Shown here piece after piece: positions 1 to 12,348 of a stretch of 64,000 nucleotides of DNA. Source of the stretch: Epiperipatus broadwayi (Eukaryota; Onychophora; Udeonychophora; Euonychophora; Peripatidae); NCBI GenBank assembly GCA_028023455.1, contig JAQFVV010006200.1, positions 4,124,860 through 4,188,859 of the forward strand, given 5' to 3'. The notes under the pieces are model-generated. The model was not told the DNA's origin, searched no databases, and worked only from the letters and a program-made list of their open reading frames with translations. Positions within the stretch are counted from its first letter, which is position 1; every line of letters begins with the position of its first letter. Position numbers and translations under genes: made by a program.

Positions 1-1537
1 AGTAAATACTGTTTTTTCTTCTGGCTCACCGAGAAAAAATGGGATAGGATTGAATTGTTTCTTTTCTTGAAGTTTGGATTTGAAATGTGCATAGAGAGAT
101 AGCAACATGTTGTAACCAGAGATAATATCTTCTTGTATTTTAATTGCTGTTGGTATGCGAGTTGATGCTTTTGTCTCAGTGCTCAGTGAATATAATGTCT
201 GGATAGTGGGTGTGTCTGTCTCAAAAATATTTTTCTTTTTTTTATTGCCAGGTATTCTCTAAGTTCTTCAGAGACTGATTGATATAGTTTCTTCATGGCA
301 ATCACATTTGAACAGCCTTTTTTATTTGTTGTACTGTTTATGATTCTCTTGTGCATTTCATTTACAAGAGCTAGAAGTCTTGAGGGGACTGGGGTAACTT
401 TTGTTATGACATCAATTGTATATAAAATAATGTTAACAAAAGCAATCTGTGTTTGCACTGGTTCCATTTCAATATCTCGAAGTTTGAAGAGAGATATATA
501 TTTCTGAGAATAAATAGTCTGGGGTTTGACATGGAATGAGTACTCTAATTGTGTTTCCAATAGATGTTATTGATCTGTGTATAAATCATTTTTTCAGTGA
601 AACATTAATTGCAGAATGATCTGATAATAATGAGTTTTTTATTGTTAGGCTGATCATGTGATGTAACACTGGTGAGTAGAAGACCAGGTCAATTAATGAT
701 GGAAACCTGCCATTATTAAATGTGACTGAATTCTGTGGGAGATATCCTTCTTCACTCATGAGGGATATAGCTAGTAAGTGCAACCATTTTGTGATAAACC
801 TGTTATATGACATGTTGAAATCGCTAAGTAAAATTAATGAATGTGATGAGAATGCTATTTTGGAATTTATAGTTTGAATAACTTTATTAATTGCTTTATG
901 ATTTGGAGGTAAATAGACAAATCCTACATTCAATGTAGCTGATTTATGATATAAGATTATAATTAATATATGTGCATTTATATATATTATTTTGAATGAA
1001 CAGAAGGGGCAGGTTTTTCATTACTACTACTCCTGTTCTTGCTGAGGGTGAAAATGATGCTTGGTAGAATGCTGAGTACCTTTGATTATTAAGATAATTA
1101 GATGGATTAATCTATTATAAATTTTTGTTTTAAGTAGCCCTAGAAAATGAGACTGTACAATTTCAAGTCATTTTATTAATTGACAGTTTTTTCCGGGTGA
1201 GTTTAATCCTCAGATATGTAATGACCCTATTTTTATTGTCATTACAGTATCACTAAAAATCAAAACACACCTGCTGTAGTAACTAGATTGTAATTCAATG
1301 TAATTTAACTAACTTTAATTATGACAAAGAATTTTTAAGTCTCAAGATTCTACCCCCTCCCTCATGCGATAGTTCTCACACATTTGCTTTTTTATTGGTG
1401 CTAAGGTCTTCATCTGAAGTGCACTCAAACTGGTATCCATTGAACTCATATTTGCTTTTCTTATTTTTTTTTATAATCTAAGGTCTGGGGCAAATCATCT
1501 TCATTGAATTCAGTAGACACCTCTGCATTTTTCTACT
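1..1537 (-). pseudogene. LINE ORF2 5' part (endonuclease domain), decayed
   Basis: Minus-strand remains of the second ORF of a non-LTR retrotransposon. The clearest stretch (586-933) reads as an apurinic-type endonuclease: a GFVYLPP segment, then LLSDFN (metal-binding D and N) and near its end SDHSAI, the usual SDH catalytic signature. A second open piece (183-560) continues toward the region between endonuclease and reverse transcriptase. Frame breaks at about 560-590 and several stops make it non-functional. The reverse transcriptase would lie beyond position 1, outside the window. ORF1 of the same element lies just upstream at 1538-2818. Clade not assigned; the ORF1 partner resembles that at 25.3-27.1 kb, so both probably belong to one LINE family. 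Confidence 0.75.
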
Positions 1538-2818
1538 TCATTTGCTTTGCACTTTGCCTGTTTTTTGATTGGCAGTGACATTTATTTTTGAGTCTATAGA
1601 AGGCAGGCAAGGTAGTAGGTAGTCTATAATTTTTTGCAAAGGTTTGTTCAAGGATGTTGTGGATTGTTTGTGATTCTGGCAATCACTTTTTAATATTTCT
1701 TGCTGAGGTGAGCTATTTTCTTGTAATGCTGATTTATCATTGTCATTCATTAATTGATTTTCTTGTAAAACTGATTCACTTTTGTCATTTATTGATTGTC
1801 CTCCAGAGAGTTTTGACTTTCTGTTACATCATCATTAATTGGATTATTTTGATTACATATTGTAGTTGATTCACTTGTCGGTTGAGGAATGAATTCTGTG
1901 TTAATTACTGGTGTCTTTCGACATTGATGACTTGAGGTTGCTCTCATATCACAATGTTCACATTTAAGTTTTGGACATGTGTTTATAATGTGCTCTCATT
2001 GTTTGCAGTGAAAACATTGCAGTTTGAGTCCATGAATTATTAAAAGTAGCATCATTTCATGATTGCTTATAAGAGTGGGAATATCATTTGGGTTTATGTT
2101 TTGATTTAGTCTAACTTTAAATTGATAACTATTGCTATAGATGGGTATAGGAGTTCCTTTAATATATATAGGTTCAAAGGCAACAACAACTGTGGATGAT
2201 TGCATTAATTTATTAAAGTTATTGATTGTGTAGTTTAAATATGTATTTTTAATTATGCCAGTAATAAAGTTTTTTCTATATTTGTTAACATTTACTAAAG
2301 CATATTTTCCCTAACATTTTGTTTTATCAAATTTATCTTTTTGCTTCTTACTATAGAATTCAGTAGCGAGGTAGCAAAGATTTGGATGATCTGCAATGGG
2401 CAATATAGAATCTCATAATTGTTGGCTATATAGCTATATCATTTATTATTTCAATGTCTATATCGAAGCATTTTTCGGGATTATCTCTACCTTCTGCATT
2501 TTTGCAATCTCTTTTTTCAGTAGCAATTTCAACCTCTTGATTCTCAACTTGTTCTTCTTTCTCTTCATTAGAAAAAGTTTCAAACATAGGCAATTCTGAA
2601 TTATCTGATGTAAATATCGATGACAACTATGTCTCTGTATTAACCTTTAAAAATTTATGCAATGAATTTCTTTGGCTTTCAGCAATTTTCAGGGTTTTTA
2701 ATATTTTTTTTAACTTTTCTGACCCACTTTGATGTCTATTCGTTTTTTTTCTGTGAAGTAAAAAGTTTTTTTTTTTTTTGTGTGTAAAATAGTTAAAAGC
2801 TTTTAGCCTTGCAGACAA
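1538..2818 (-). pseudogene. LINE ORF1 (CCHC zinc-knuckle RNA-binding protein), decayed
   Basis: Minus-strand first ORF of the LINE at the window start, now several frames. The segment 1996-2205 ends in LKLQCFHCKQ; reading on through one stop gives exact C-x2-C-x4-H-x4-C spacing (knuckle ending INTC), followed by a second cysteine/histidine cluster. The part upstream (2426-2818) is lysine- and glutamate-rich, as expected for a nucleic-acid-binding and coiled-coil N-terminus; the part downstream (1538-1750) is polar. The segment before the knuckle (PIYIKGTPIPIY, then a DIPTLI stretch) has a close counterpart at 26300-26635. Such proteins coat LINE RNA. The knuckle stop and frameshifts show the copy is dead. 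Confidence 0.7.
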
Positions 2819-2829
2819 TGCCTACTAAA

Positions 2830-3775
2830 AATATATTTCTTAACGATAATGTTGTTGAGATGTTTTAAGTTACAAAATTGATTTAAACCTTTGTTTAAAT
2901 TTTAAATGTGATATTTTTAATTTAACTTGGGCCATCTCATTTCCCCAAAGACTTGGTAATTGTTTCACTTCAGTAGATTTTGTTTACTATAAAATACATT
3001 TTATTTTTTGAATGTGAGCAAAGTTTTTCAAGGATAAGTAATGAATACAACTTATACTTGTCTTTTTGTTTGGCAAACATGTAAGAAAGCCATGTTATTG
3101 TCGTGATGACTTACCCCATTTTAAAAGTAATGAATATTTTTTTAACGACCACTTTAGAAATTAGTTGCTGAAGTAATATGTACAAATTAATGGTCACTGC
3201 TATGGTGAATCCTTGTATGAAGAATAAAAGTATATATAAACATATATTATTTCGTTATATCTGGATAACATTTCATTTATATTGCAGCCCATGAAAATCT
3301 TTGTTTTAATATATACATATATATTGGAAGTTCAAATAAAACTGCATTAATAATATTATCATTATTATCCAAATTTTTTATTTATTACTTGGTTTTGAAA
3401 TATAATTATATTACATACAAATAAACAGTGCTGAATTTGTAATATTATTATTAAATTATGATATTACTTTTATTTTATATACGTAGAGATATGTACAGAT
3501 TGTTTAAAAAGACTTGATTTAATGTAAGCTATTGTGATTAAATATCTGCAATTGTTTTACATTTATTTCCTTACTAATTTTGATTTTAATTTTATATATA
3601 ACAAAACATAAGTGAAAAGATTTTTAAAGTGTAATATTTTTAAATGTTAAGAAACTTTCTATATATTTCTTATTAAAAAAAACAGTAGATTTGTTTTGAA
3701 CAAACTTTGTTTTCAACTCAAAAGCACAATTTTAATAATTATAAATATAATTTTATATTTTAGAACAGAATAAAC
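2830..3775. other. AT-rich stretch without recognised feature
   Basis: Very AT-rich sequence with short A and T runs and scattered ATATAT. I see no coding frame, repeat pair or RNA gene. Part may be the 5' untranslated region of the LINE to its left. Confidence 0.5.
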
Positions 3776-3789
3776 ATTCCTTCACATTT
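3776..3789. repeat. Target-site duplication, left copy (SINE 3790-3894)
   Basis: ATTCCTTCACATTT, identical to 3895-3908 on the other side of the SINE. Confidence 0.85.
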
Positions 3790-3894
3790 TTTCCCCCCAT
3801 GTGGCATATCATCAGCCGGGAAGCGAACCCGCTAACCCGGGATAACTGCTTGTAAAGCAGCTGTCGCTGACCTCTCGACCATCAATGCTTGACA
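3790..3894 (-). mobile_element. Short tRNA-derived SINE with 14-bp target duplication
   Basis: Read on the minus strand, this 105-bp element starts with a tRNA-like body: an A-box-like TGGTCGAGAGG, an arm CTGCTTTACAAGCAG that folds as an anticodon arm (loop TTTACAA), and a B box GGTTCGCTTCC. It ends in a short tail GATATGCCACATGG plus GGGGAAA. The target-site duplication ATTCCTTCACATTT is perfect on both sides (3776-3789 and 3895-3908), which shows insertion by retrotransposition. A second member of the family, with the same tail, is at 23742-23848. It is not a working tRNA gene: the acceptor stem is not complementary. Confidence 0.8.
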
Positions 3895-4039
3895 ATTCCT
3901 TCACATTTAAAAAGCGAAATTCAATCAATAACAATTTCATTTTATTTAAAATTTTATCATTTATTTATTTATTTGCTTTTTCAAATGTGCAATATATAAT
4001 ATTTGAATACAAGTATAATTTCTTTTTATACTTGGAAAT

Positions 4040-5700
4040 TAAATGTAACTATAAGTGGATTTGAACACAGACTTTCAAGCTCCGTTCAGCTATTCACTCT
4101 ATCTCATACACTCAATACCCATGACTGCACACATGTGAAAAAGGTAAGTGGTCTCCAATAAAGTATCTCATGCTAAACGACCACTCATGAGTTGGTCAAG
4201 ATCATCATCTCCCACACACATATATAATTAGTGCTTGATTTATATTAAGATAGAAAATCTTCAAATTTTAATGATCAGGCTTCAATCTACTTCAACTCTT
4301 CAGCCATCCATATCATTAAAAATCTGATGACGGAACGCCCAAATTCCTTGTTGGTGCCAATATTATTGTCATACCCATATTGACTTTAGGTCACTCTTAC
4401 CCCTCATGTCTATGACCTTGTCCATTTAAATACACAGAAGAGGGATGGTAGGATATAGGTTTAATCTGTAACATTTGAATTCAAGTATAATTTTTTTATA
4501 TTTTGAATTTAGATGCAATTACAAGTGGATTTAAACTCAGACTTTCAAGCTCTTTCAGCTATCCATTTTATCTCATACAACTGATACACATGGCCACACA
4601 CATGTGAAAAAGATAAATGACCTTCAATATATGTATTTTGTTCTGAATCAGCACTCATCAGTTGGTACAGATCATCATCTCTCACACACATATATAATCA
4701 GTGCTTGGCTTATATTAAAATAGAAAATCTTCAAACTTTAATGGACAGCCTTCAATCTACTCAACTCTCTAAGTCTTCAGCCATCCATACAATTAAAAAT
4801 CTGACAATGAAATGCCAATATTATTGTCATGCCCTTGTTGACTTTAAATCACTCTGATCTCTCATGTATAGGACCTCTTATGTGAATCCCTCTTTTGTGT
4901 ATTAAAATAGACAAGGACATGTCAATGAGAGTCAAGATGACATAAAGTCAACATGGGCATTGGCATGAACAAGGGATTTGGACATTTCCATCATCAGATT
5001 TTCAATGGTATGGATGACTGAATAGTTGGTGGGTGGAGTAGATTAAAGCCTGTCCATTAAAGTTTGAAGATTTGCTATATTAATGTAAACTTAGCAGTGA
5101 TCATATTTGTATGTGGGATATGATGATCAGGACCAAATGATAAGGGCTGGTTCAGCACAAAATATATATATTGGAAATTTATCTTTTTCACATGTGTGTG
5201 GTCACATATATCAGTTGTATGAGATAGAGTGGATAGCTAAAGGGAGCTAGAGATTCAGCCTATATTCTTCCCATCCCTCTTCTGTGTATTTAAATAGATA
5301 AGATCCTATACATGAGGGGTCAAAGTGACTTAAAGTCAAATATGGAAATGACAATAATATTGGCATCACCAAGGGATTTGGTCATCCCTCATCAGATTTT
5401 CAATAATACAGATGGGTGAAAAGTTGGAGGGTGGAGTATATTGAAGCCTGGCCATTAAAGTTTGAAAATTTGCTATCTTAATATAAACTGCACACTGGTT
5501 TTATATATATATGGGAGACAATCTGGAACAACTGATAAGTGTGGTTCAGCATAAAATATATATATTGGAGACCACTTATCTTTTTCACATGTGTGTGGTC
5601 ATGTGTATTGGTTGTACGAGACAGTGAGGATAGCTGATGGAAGCTTGGAAGTCTGTATTCAAATCCACTTATAATTTTATATATATCACATATTTTCAAA
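4040..5700. repeat. Palindromic cluster of four family S repeats (two minus, two plus)
   Basis: Four copies of one 300-450 bp repeat: about 4040-4450 and 4500-4900 on the minus strand, about 4890-5262 and 5270-5700 on the plus strand. Read in plus orientation, each runs from a region with GTCAAAGTGACTTAAAGTC through CATCAGATTTTCAAT, GAAGCCTG(G/T)CCATTAAAG, CTATCTTAATAT, GATGATC, GGTTCAGCA and CACATGTG to a tRNA-like end (GAGATAGAGTGGATAGCT, then a B-box-like GTTCRAATCC). That end marks it as tRNA-derived. The minus-minus-plus-plus order makes the whole 1.7 kb a nested palindrome. Further copies are at 37.85, 43.36, 59.5 and 62.45 kb. The open frame at 5478-5699 is chance reading through this repeat. 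Confidence 0.75.
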
Positions 5701-5775
5701 ATATATTATTAAAAAATGGTTATTTATTTCTTTATTATTATTGAAATGCATTATTATATAAATCAAAAGTTATGA

Positions 5776-5778
<3 letters not shown>

Positions 5779-5836
<58 letters not shown>
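5779..5836. repeat. (TA)n microsatellite
   Basis: Uninterrupted alternating TA for nearly 60 bases, flanked by ordinary AT-rich DNA. The surrounding 5700-7064 contains nothing else I recognise. Confidence 0.95.
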
Positions 5837-5841
<5 letters not shown>

Positions 5842-7064
5842 CATTACAATTTGTAAAATATTACATAAATTATATCAGATATAAGAACTGAATGTTTGAA
5901 TTTTAATATTTTTTGATAACTTAGATATCATGTTTCTCAAAATCTACAATAGAAAATAACTACTTTCCCCCCAAAATCATAAATAATTATTATATAATTT
6001 ACTTGTCATGATGAATAAAAATAATAATAAAAAATTGATAAAAGTATGTTTCCATATTTTTTTTTGTAATCTATAAACAGAATGGCAGAGAAGGCCCAGG
6101 AAAAATTGAATATCTCACTAATTAAAACTGCCATATCAAATTTCACAAATTAATATTTGAATACTATACACATGTTGTGAAATCAAAAACTGCAAATTTA
6201 CATTGAAAACTGCTGAATATTATCAATGCAAACATCAAAACAAATGAACACATTGCATACAAAATGGACTAGGTCAAGCAACTGATGAGAAATAACTGGT
6301 GAGAACTCAGAAAAGGTTAATATATTTATACTCACTATAATTTATTCAAATTTTGTACATTTGTTATAAATCAGAGACAATATAATATGACACTAAAATA
6401 TTTTAGGTAGGTTCCTTAGTTTCTTAAATCCAAAGGCGTTGACAGATAAAATTTCAAATATTTCGATATCAAATTTCAAATATGTTAATATTACTTTAAT
6501 AAGTTTTCAGTAATGTGCATGAACAGATGATGTGTATATATATTGAGATACTTTGCCTATCTCAATATTAATTTATATGCTAGTATTTAGTGTTGGCTAA
6601 ACAAACTTAATTTTAATTTGTGTGTTTTTTTTAATATTTAATTTGTGTTTTTTTAGTGAGTGTGGTATTATGTATATACATGCACATATTAATAGTAAAA
6701 ATGTTTTAAGGTTAACTCATTTATTTAAATGTAACTTTTTTTTTTTTAAAAAGGTGAACTTTGTAGCCAAATTTATTATCTTTCATTAAATTTTTTTTTA
6801 TAGTTTTGAAACAATACTTAATCTTAAAATGTTTTTTTATCAAATTTAATCAGTTCATTATTAATTAAAATCTTAACAAAAGATAATAATGATAGTAGAG
6901 AACTTTATTTTGATCAATGAAATGCATATGCATGGCATGCACTAACAAAAAGCAATTTTAAACAATAAGGCTTAACTAGCTTTCAACTAATATGAGTCAT
7001 AGATATAGCAATGATTGTAAAGAGAGAGTGGGTGTATATATAGATGATTTGTGTTTACATAAAT

Positions 7065-9040
7065 TTACATATGAATGGTATGTATTGTGAATAGGTTATT
7101 TCTTTGATATGAGAATGCAATATTCCTCCCTACTGATAACATGCTTGTCACTTGATATATGACATACCTCCTTAATCTTTCACTTTGCATCATTGCACTC
7201 AGTGCAAACAATATCAATGGAGGTGGAAACAAAGGGATGTCCAGTTGCAGATAAATTTTCAAAAAATATAGAGCATGTTTTTGTGTTTGTACCAGCTTTA
7301 TTGTATAGATAAATATGTTGAGCTATGCATGTGGATAAGTTTGCCTGAAATTCACCATAGTAGATGGTTGTGCAGGTGAGACATTTGATCTTGTAAATAA
7401 TTTGTGAATGAAGGTCAGAAGGCAAGGAATCTTTGAAATTGTTAAAAAGGCATTGAAGAGAGAGTGCAGTGCTTGAGTTATTTGATGCAAAGTGTTAATA
7501 ATTTTAGTGATGCGATGGGTTATGGAAGGTGTATAGAGAATGGGGATCCAAGGTTTTGCATCAAACATGGGAAAAGAGTGTCATATTTTATTATAAAATT
7601 TTTGACAGTTTGCATGAGCAATGAGTCCTTTTATATGATACTGTGCAGTTCTGAGGGATAGGTGCCAACATTATCATGCCTATCTGATTCATACTTGCAT
7701 AAGTGGTTATATTTCAAGAAGCCTTTAGCCTGGCAAGGTTATAAGAATGCAGAGTGTGTGACTCAGGATGAATGCAGATATAAATGTGAATTAACTTGAT
7801 AACTATTTTGTAATCCAATGCAGCTTGGTGGCATTGTATGAGGAGGTTTAGGTATTTAATATATTTGTAATTATCCTCATTTTCTCAAATTAAGCAGAAG
7901 GAGGTATGATGAGATAATTCTTGATGAACTTGGGGCATTACAGTCATGGTCACAGATGAAAATATTGTCCACATAACAAAGATAAAACAAGGAGGGAGGT
8001 TTGATGCATAGATGTAATTCTTTCTTTTGGCCATATTGAGGAATATACTTGATGTAATCCCACTGATGGGAAGTTCCATGTGCCAGTCATTTTCCATATT
8101 ATACTATGTACTTTTGAAAACAGCAACAATTTCCTCATGGATCCATGTTAAGCAGTCAGTGATGAAGTCAGTTTTGTGGGAAATGTAGTTCATGCACTGT
8201 AAGGCCTGTCTAATGACTTGAATGGATAACCACACAAGGGATTAAGTCATACAGATTGATAATGTTGAGTGATGCTATGCCATGGGGTTGGTCAAACTGG
8301 GCATTCTTAGTCCATCAACACACTTGAATGATAATCTAATGGTGTATCTACCACAGCAGAGTCAAGAAGCCATTGGTTTCATTATGGCAGTAGTTCTTAT
8401 AATAATAGACACCCACAAAATCAATCATTAGGCACAATGGAACCCCATTCTCATAGAGTTTAATGTTTACAAATAAGCTAGAAAAGGTGTATCTGATGGA
8501 TAAATGTGGTGATAGTTCTATTTTGAAAATATCTTATTACAGTGTCTGTGCCAAATGGTAGATAGAAATTTCTTTTTGCCCATTTTAAATTGTATGCAGT
8601 GATTAATTTAAATTTAAGATTAAGAATCCAAGCATTTATTTTGTCCATAAAATCCTGTTTCAGTAATAATATTATCAATGAAATAGCATTTGGCTGCAGT
8701 GATTGTTTTAATCCATTCCCCACCTTTGAGTACTGCAATTTTGAGGGTGGCAACTTATGTCACTTGAGCAATAATGTTGTCACATTGGGAATTATCATTG
8801 AAGGCTGTTTCGATTTCAACAAATAACTCTCTGGTAAGAGTTCTTGAAAATACCACCCATAAATTGCAGACCAAGGTTCAGAATGTCAGAAATTTTCTGA
8901 AAGGGCATGAATGTTGTGAGATTAATGTAGTTATAATTAACACATAAAGGCAAAATTATGCCTTGCTTATAAGCCAGAATATCAATTTTCTTAGCATATT
9001 TTGCTTCTTGTAATGCAAATGGCATTTATTTAACATATCA
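7065..9040 (-). pseudogene. Penelope-like element: RT and GIY-YIG endonuclease, decayed
   Basis: Minus-strand remnant of a Penelope-like retroelement, domains in the expected order. The N-terminal part (8816-9025) has the NLTTF..DILNLGLQF block typical before the reverse transcriptase. RT pieces follow: an ELPISG..SSIFLN block (the PMGSPLSP-like motif, 8040-8060) and, in a neighbouring frame near 7964-7980, CYVDNIFICDHD, a YVDD box with the second D changed to N. Then ILYTPSITHRITKIIN (7323-7568) and a GIY-YIG-like segment (7180-7425): IYKIKCLTC followed by IYYGE, then a histidine-containing stretch. Multiple frameshifts and the altered catalytic box show it is dead. These elements are known to carry hammerhead ribozymes, relevant to the family H repeats elsewhere in this window. 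Confidence 0.8.
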
Positions 9041-10910
9041 GGTGGGGTATCAAATGTATTCTGCAATCTGTAAATTTGTCATTGCCTACCTTTGACTGGT
9101 TTGCTGATTAGAGATTTCTTGATAAACTGTAGGTCTATTAAAGACCAGCTAAAATTATTTAATTAGTCTGCTTATTCTGCTAATTTTACTTAATCAAATT
9201 CCATAATTCTGATTCTACTTATTCTACTGTTTCTGTTGATTTTGCTTGTATTTTGATTCAGCCATATTCAATTGTACCTGGGTCAGTGATGATCTCAGAA
9301 CTTGCACCAATTGTCATATCTGAAGTTATGTGCTGCAAAGGCACCCAAAGATGAACTCCACTCTCCAGCATGAACCTGTAATCAGCATATGCTAACTTCA
9401 CCAGTCAACTGACTAACTGAACCAGCCAACTCTAATATTCTTGAGACTGTCATATTAATGCACTTCTCCTTATCCATGAAACAACAAGAAGACTCCAGAA
9501 ATAATATCTATATGTCAGGCATTTATACACATTTATGTACTACAAGTATAGACAGTAATAGCCTGATACTCTCTTCACTATGAACTTAAGGTAGAACCTT
9601 TGATATACAGTAAGTCAATAATGCATACATGTATAATTTTGTTTTATTGATTTATAATTTTTATATCTATTTTTTATTAATGTGTAAATTTGATATTTGT
9701 GTTTTATTGATTTTATTCTTTTTCCTATGTGCCATATATTATAACCATTTGAGTATGTTTTAGTTAAATCATTTAATGTTTTTTAAATTTGACAGCAGAA
9801 AATTAATTTTATAACACTCAATAGTTTTCTAAGTAAAGTTAACAAAAAGTTATTTAAAAGAATCTGAGAGTAAGCTTCTTTCCCCTCCAATTTCATGATT
9901 GTTTAAAACAATCTAGATTTTTTTTTAGAAAGAAGTAAGAAAGGATTTTTGTAAGTTTATAAAAAAAAGAGAGAGAGAAATCTAGATTGATATATTTTTT
10001 AATATATGTTTTATAATTAATAATGCCCTGACAGTGTTTGACTTCATCATTTCTTATAGATATACATATATAATTCTAATATAAAATGTTGAACTGTTTA
10101 AATTATAGACAGTTTTCTTTTCTTATTGTTTATATCATACATGGCTAAAAGTAAAAGAGAAAGTTATTTTTGCTTGTGTGTATGCATGCATATATCAAAT
10201 GATTCCTTATATATCCACTCACAGGTTTATTTAAATATTTGGCCCTTTTATTTATTTCTATGCTTATTGCTATAAATATATGGATTTTGATAAGTTTCTG
10301 CCCATGCTAATTTATATATATTTTTAAGTTTTAACCCATGCTAATTTACTGCTTGAAATTGTCAGTCATTTTGATGCTCACCTTGGGTCCAGTATTTTTT
10401 ACAAAGTCTTTATTATATTTCATTCTTTAACATGGGTTACTTATGGGTCTCTTTATTATTGTCATATTCACTTTGATGTCCAGGATCTTGTATCATATAT
10501 GAGCTTTGTTAGTAGAATCAGGACATATGAGCTTGTCTGGCAGTAAATCCTGCCAATTTTTGATTATAGACTTATATAGCAAGGATATGTGCACACATCT
10601 GAAATTGTCAAGTATATGTAAAGTTCTACTGCAATAACATTCAATTACTTCCTTAATGAACTAAAAGTAACATTAAGGGAAAGGCAATAGAGTCAATCAA
10701 CTATCAAATACATTGTCTATTTATTTAAAAAGAGTTTGTAATCCATTTCTATTATATGTTGAGCTAACACTAATATAAACATTAACCATTAATGTAAGTT
10801 TGTTTTCTTATTGTTAATAAATGTTAATTGCTAGATTTGTTTTGCTTTTTGTTGTCTGCACTGCAAATTATTTATTTTGAAAGAATTCTGCTCTCTATGA
10901 TCTAGCATCA
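9041..10910. other. Unrecognised sequence upstream of the Penelope-like element
   Basis: The first 500 bases are less AT-rich and may be the 5' part of the Penelope-like element, but no domain can be read. The rest is AT-rich with no supported frame, RNA gene or repeat pair. Confidence 0.4.
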
Positions 10911-11070
10911 ATAATTTATATATAAGGGAACAGCTGCAGTAAGCACTGGTAGTAAAATCCTCATCATCAAAATATAAATATTGTGATGTGATAATTTATA
11001 TATAAGGGAACAGCTGTAGTAAGTACTGGTAGTAATAACCTCATCCTCAAAATATAAATATTGTGATGTG
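10911..11070 (-). repeat. Two 80-bp tandem units at the presumed LINE 3' end
   Basis: Units 10911-10990 and 10991-11070 both start ATAATTTATATATAAGGGAA and end ATATTGTGATGTG, with only a few differences. They directly adjoin sequence read as the 3' end of the minus-strand LINE split by the LTR element, so they are probably its 3' untranslated tail repeats. Confidence 0.8.
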
Positions 11071-11476
11071 ATGTATTGTGGTTTCTTCTTTACTGAAGTC
11101 AGGAATCTCTCAAGTACTATGCCCAGTGAAACCTGTTAGCCACTTTATTGTCCCTTTCCATCCCCACCCTAAGTTTTTCCCATATTCTTCTCTATCCTGC
11201 TCCATCCCATTTCCACAATATAATCAACTCTGTGGCCTTTATTTCTAAATCCCCCTTATCTTTTCATAAACCCATCATAAAAACCAAGAACCTACTTTCC
11301 ATATAATTATTTTGCTTATATTTATTTTTCCACAACTTCATTATTTGTACCCTTTCTTCTTTCAGGCATTTACATTCAATTAACTAATCCCTACTGTTTT
11401 CTATGCATTCCTTACACAATTTTCAGACAAAATCACCCACATTTTCCCATTTATGTGTATGTATATATATATATAT
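11071..11476 (-). pseudogene. 3' end of the LINE interrupted by the LTR element
   Basis: Purine-rich on the minus strand, like the LINE ORF2 at 20756-23700 and unlike the AT-rich DNA to the left. It sits exactly on the other side of the inserted LTR element, so it is best read as the displaced end of that ORF2 plus its 3' untranslated region. Stops in every frame; no domain is identifiable, so the link rests on position, composition and the adjoining tail repeats. Confidence 0.55.
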
Positions 11477-12028
11477 TGAAGCGGAATCTGTTGCACACAT
11501 TCAGCTTCACTCTCTAATAATGTTTGAAACCACCAAACATGGATTCAAACCTAACCATTTAATGATAGACCACCGGGGAGTGAAGGTATACCAATGCGCG
11601 TGGTTGTTTATGTATGTGCAAACTTTAAATTCATTTAACATCAATATGCATAAAAACAATTATATATTTTCATTACGGTAAACAATCGTGCGTATGTGTG
11701 TGTAACTGATCAATTTTAATAATTTAAAGCATTGCATAATGTATATTTTATTTATACATATATTTTCATAGAGAGAAAGTTCGAGAGGGGAATGTAAAAT
11801 TAGTAAATAAAAGACTTACCGTCTTCCAAATTATAAAAGAAATTTGTTTTATTGTAATATAGATTGATTTAACGTCATGATTAGTTAACGTTGATTCCGA
11901 AGGTCTATTTTCAGCTTAAAGTAGACCAAAACCAACTCTCGAACTTAATCTCGTTTGTAGTCCAAAATATGCTGTATCATTGTAGTTATTAAAACATCCG
12001 GGAATTACCCAGCGGCGGTGATAATGAG

Positions 12029-12036
12029 TATAAATA
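12029..12036 (+). promoter_or_regulatory. TATA box of the 5' LTR
   Basis: TATAAATA, conserved in the 3' LTR at 18282-18289. It is followed about 100 bp later by AATAAA (12132-12137; 18385-18390 in the other LTR), the promoter-then-poly(A)-signal order that defines the R region of an LTR. Confidence 0.6.
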
Positions 12037-12222
12037 CAACCACATTTTCTAACTAAGGGAGGAGACATGTCATTTTTCTAACGCATTGCTAAGGGAAAGT
12101 CACGCCCCTCTGAACGGCAACATGATGGGCTAATAAAACATAGATTTACTTCCCCGGATCTCTCCAAAAATCTAACCGATGCCTAAATACTCGGAAACCA
12201 TCGTTCATAAATTACTGCCAAA

Positions 12223-12348
12223 ATGAACTTAATATTGAGTAAAGAATGGACCGAAACCTTAATTTCATCAATTTGTCATAAATTAATTCCTTTATCAAAC
12301 ATGGAACCAACATGTGCGCACCCGGCTGGAAATTCATCGGAAAGAAAG
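12223..12348 (+). CDS. LTR-encoded short leader ORF ending at a splice donor
   Basis: An ATG with A at -3 opens 42 codons that stop exactly at AAAG|GTAATT, a fair splice donor. Unspliced, the frame runs 11 codons further to a stop. If spliced to the acceptor at 13720 (TTTCCTATTTCTCTTTGCAG) it gains four codons before a stop, making a 46-residue peptide. The same ATG, length and donor are kept in the 3' LTR (18476-18601), with three amino-acid changes. No similarity recognised. It may be an upstream ORF or simply leader sequence; conservation between two recent LTR copies is not evidence of selection. Confidence 0.3.

Noticed and set aside
3790-3894. Functional tRNA-Val gene
   Set aside because: No complementary acceptor stem, a non-tRNA tail and a target duplication show it is a SINE.
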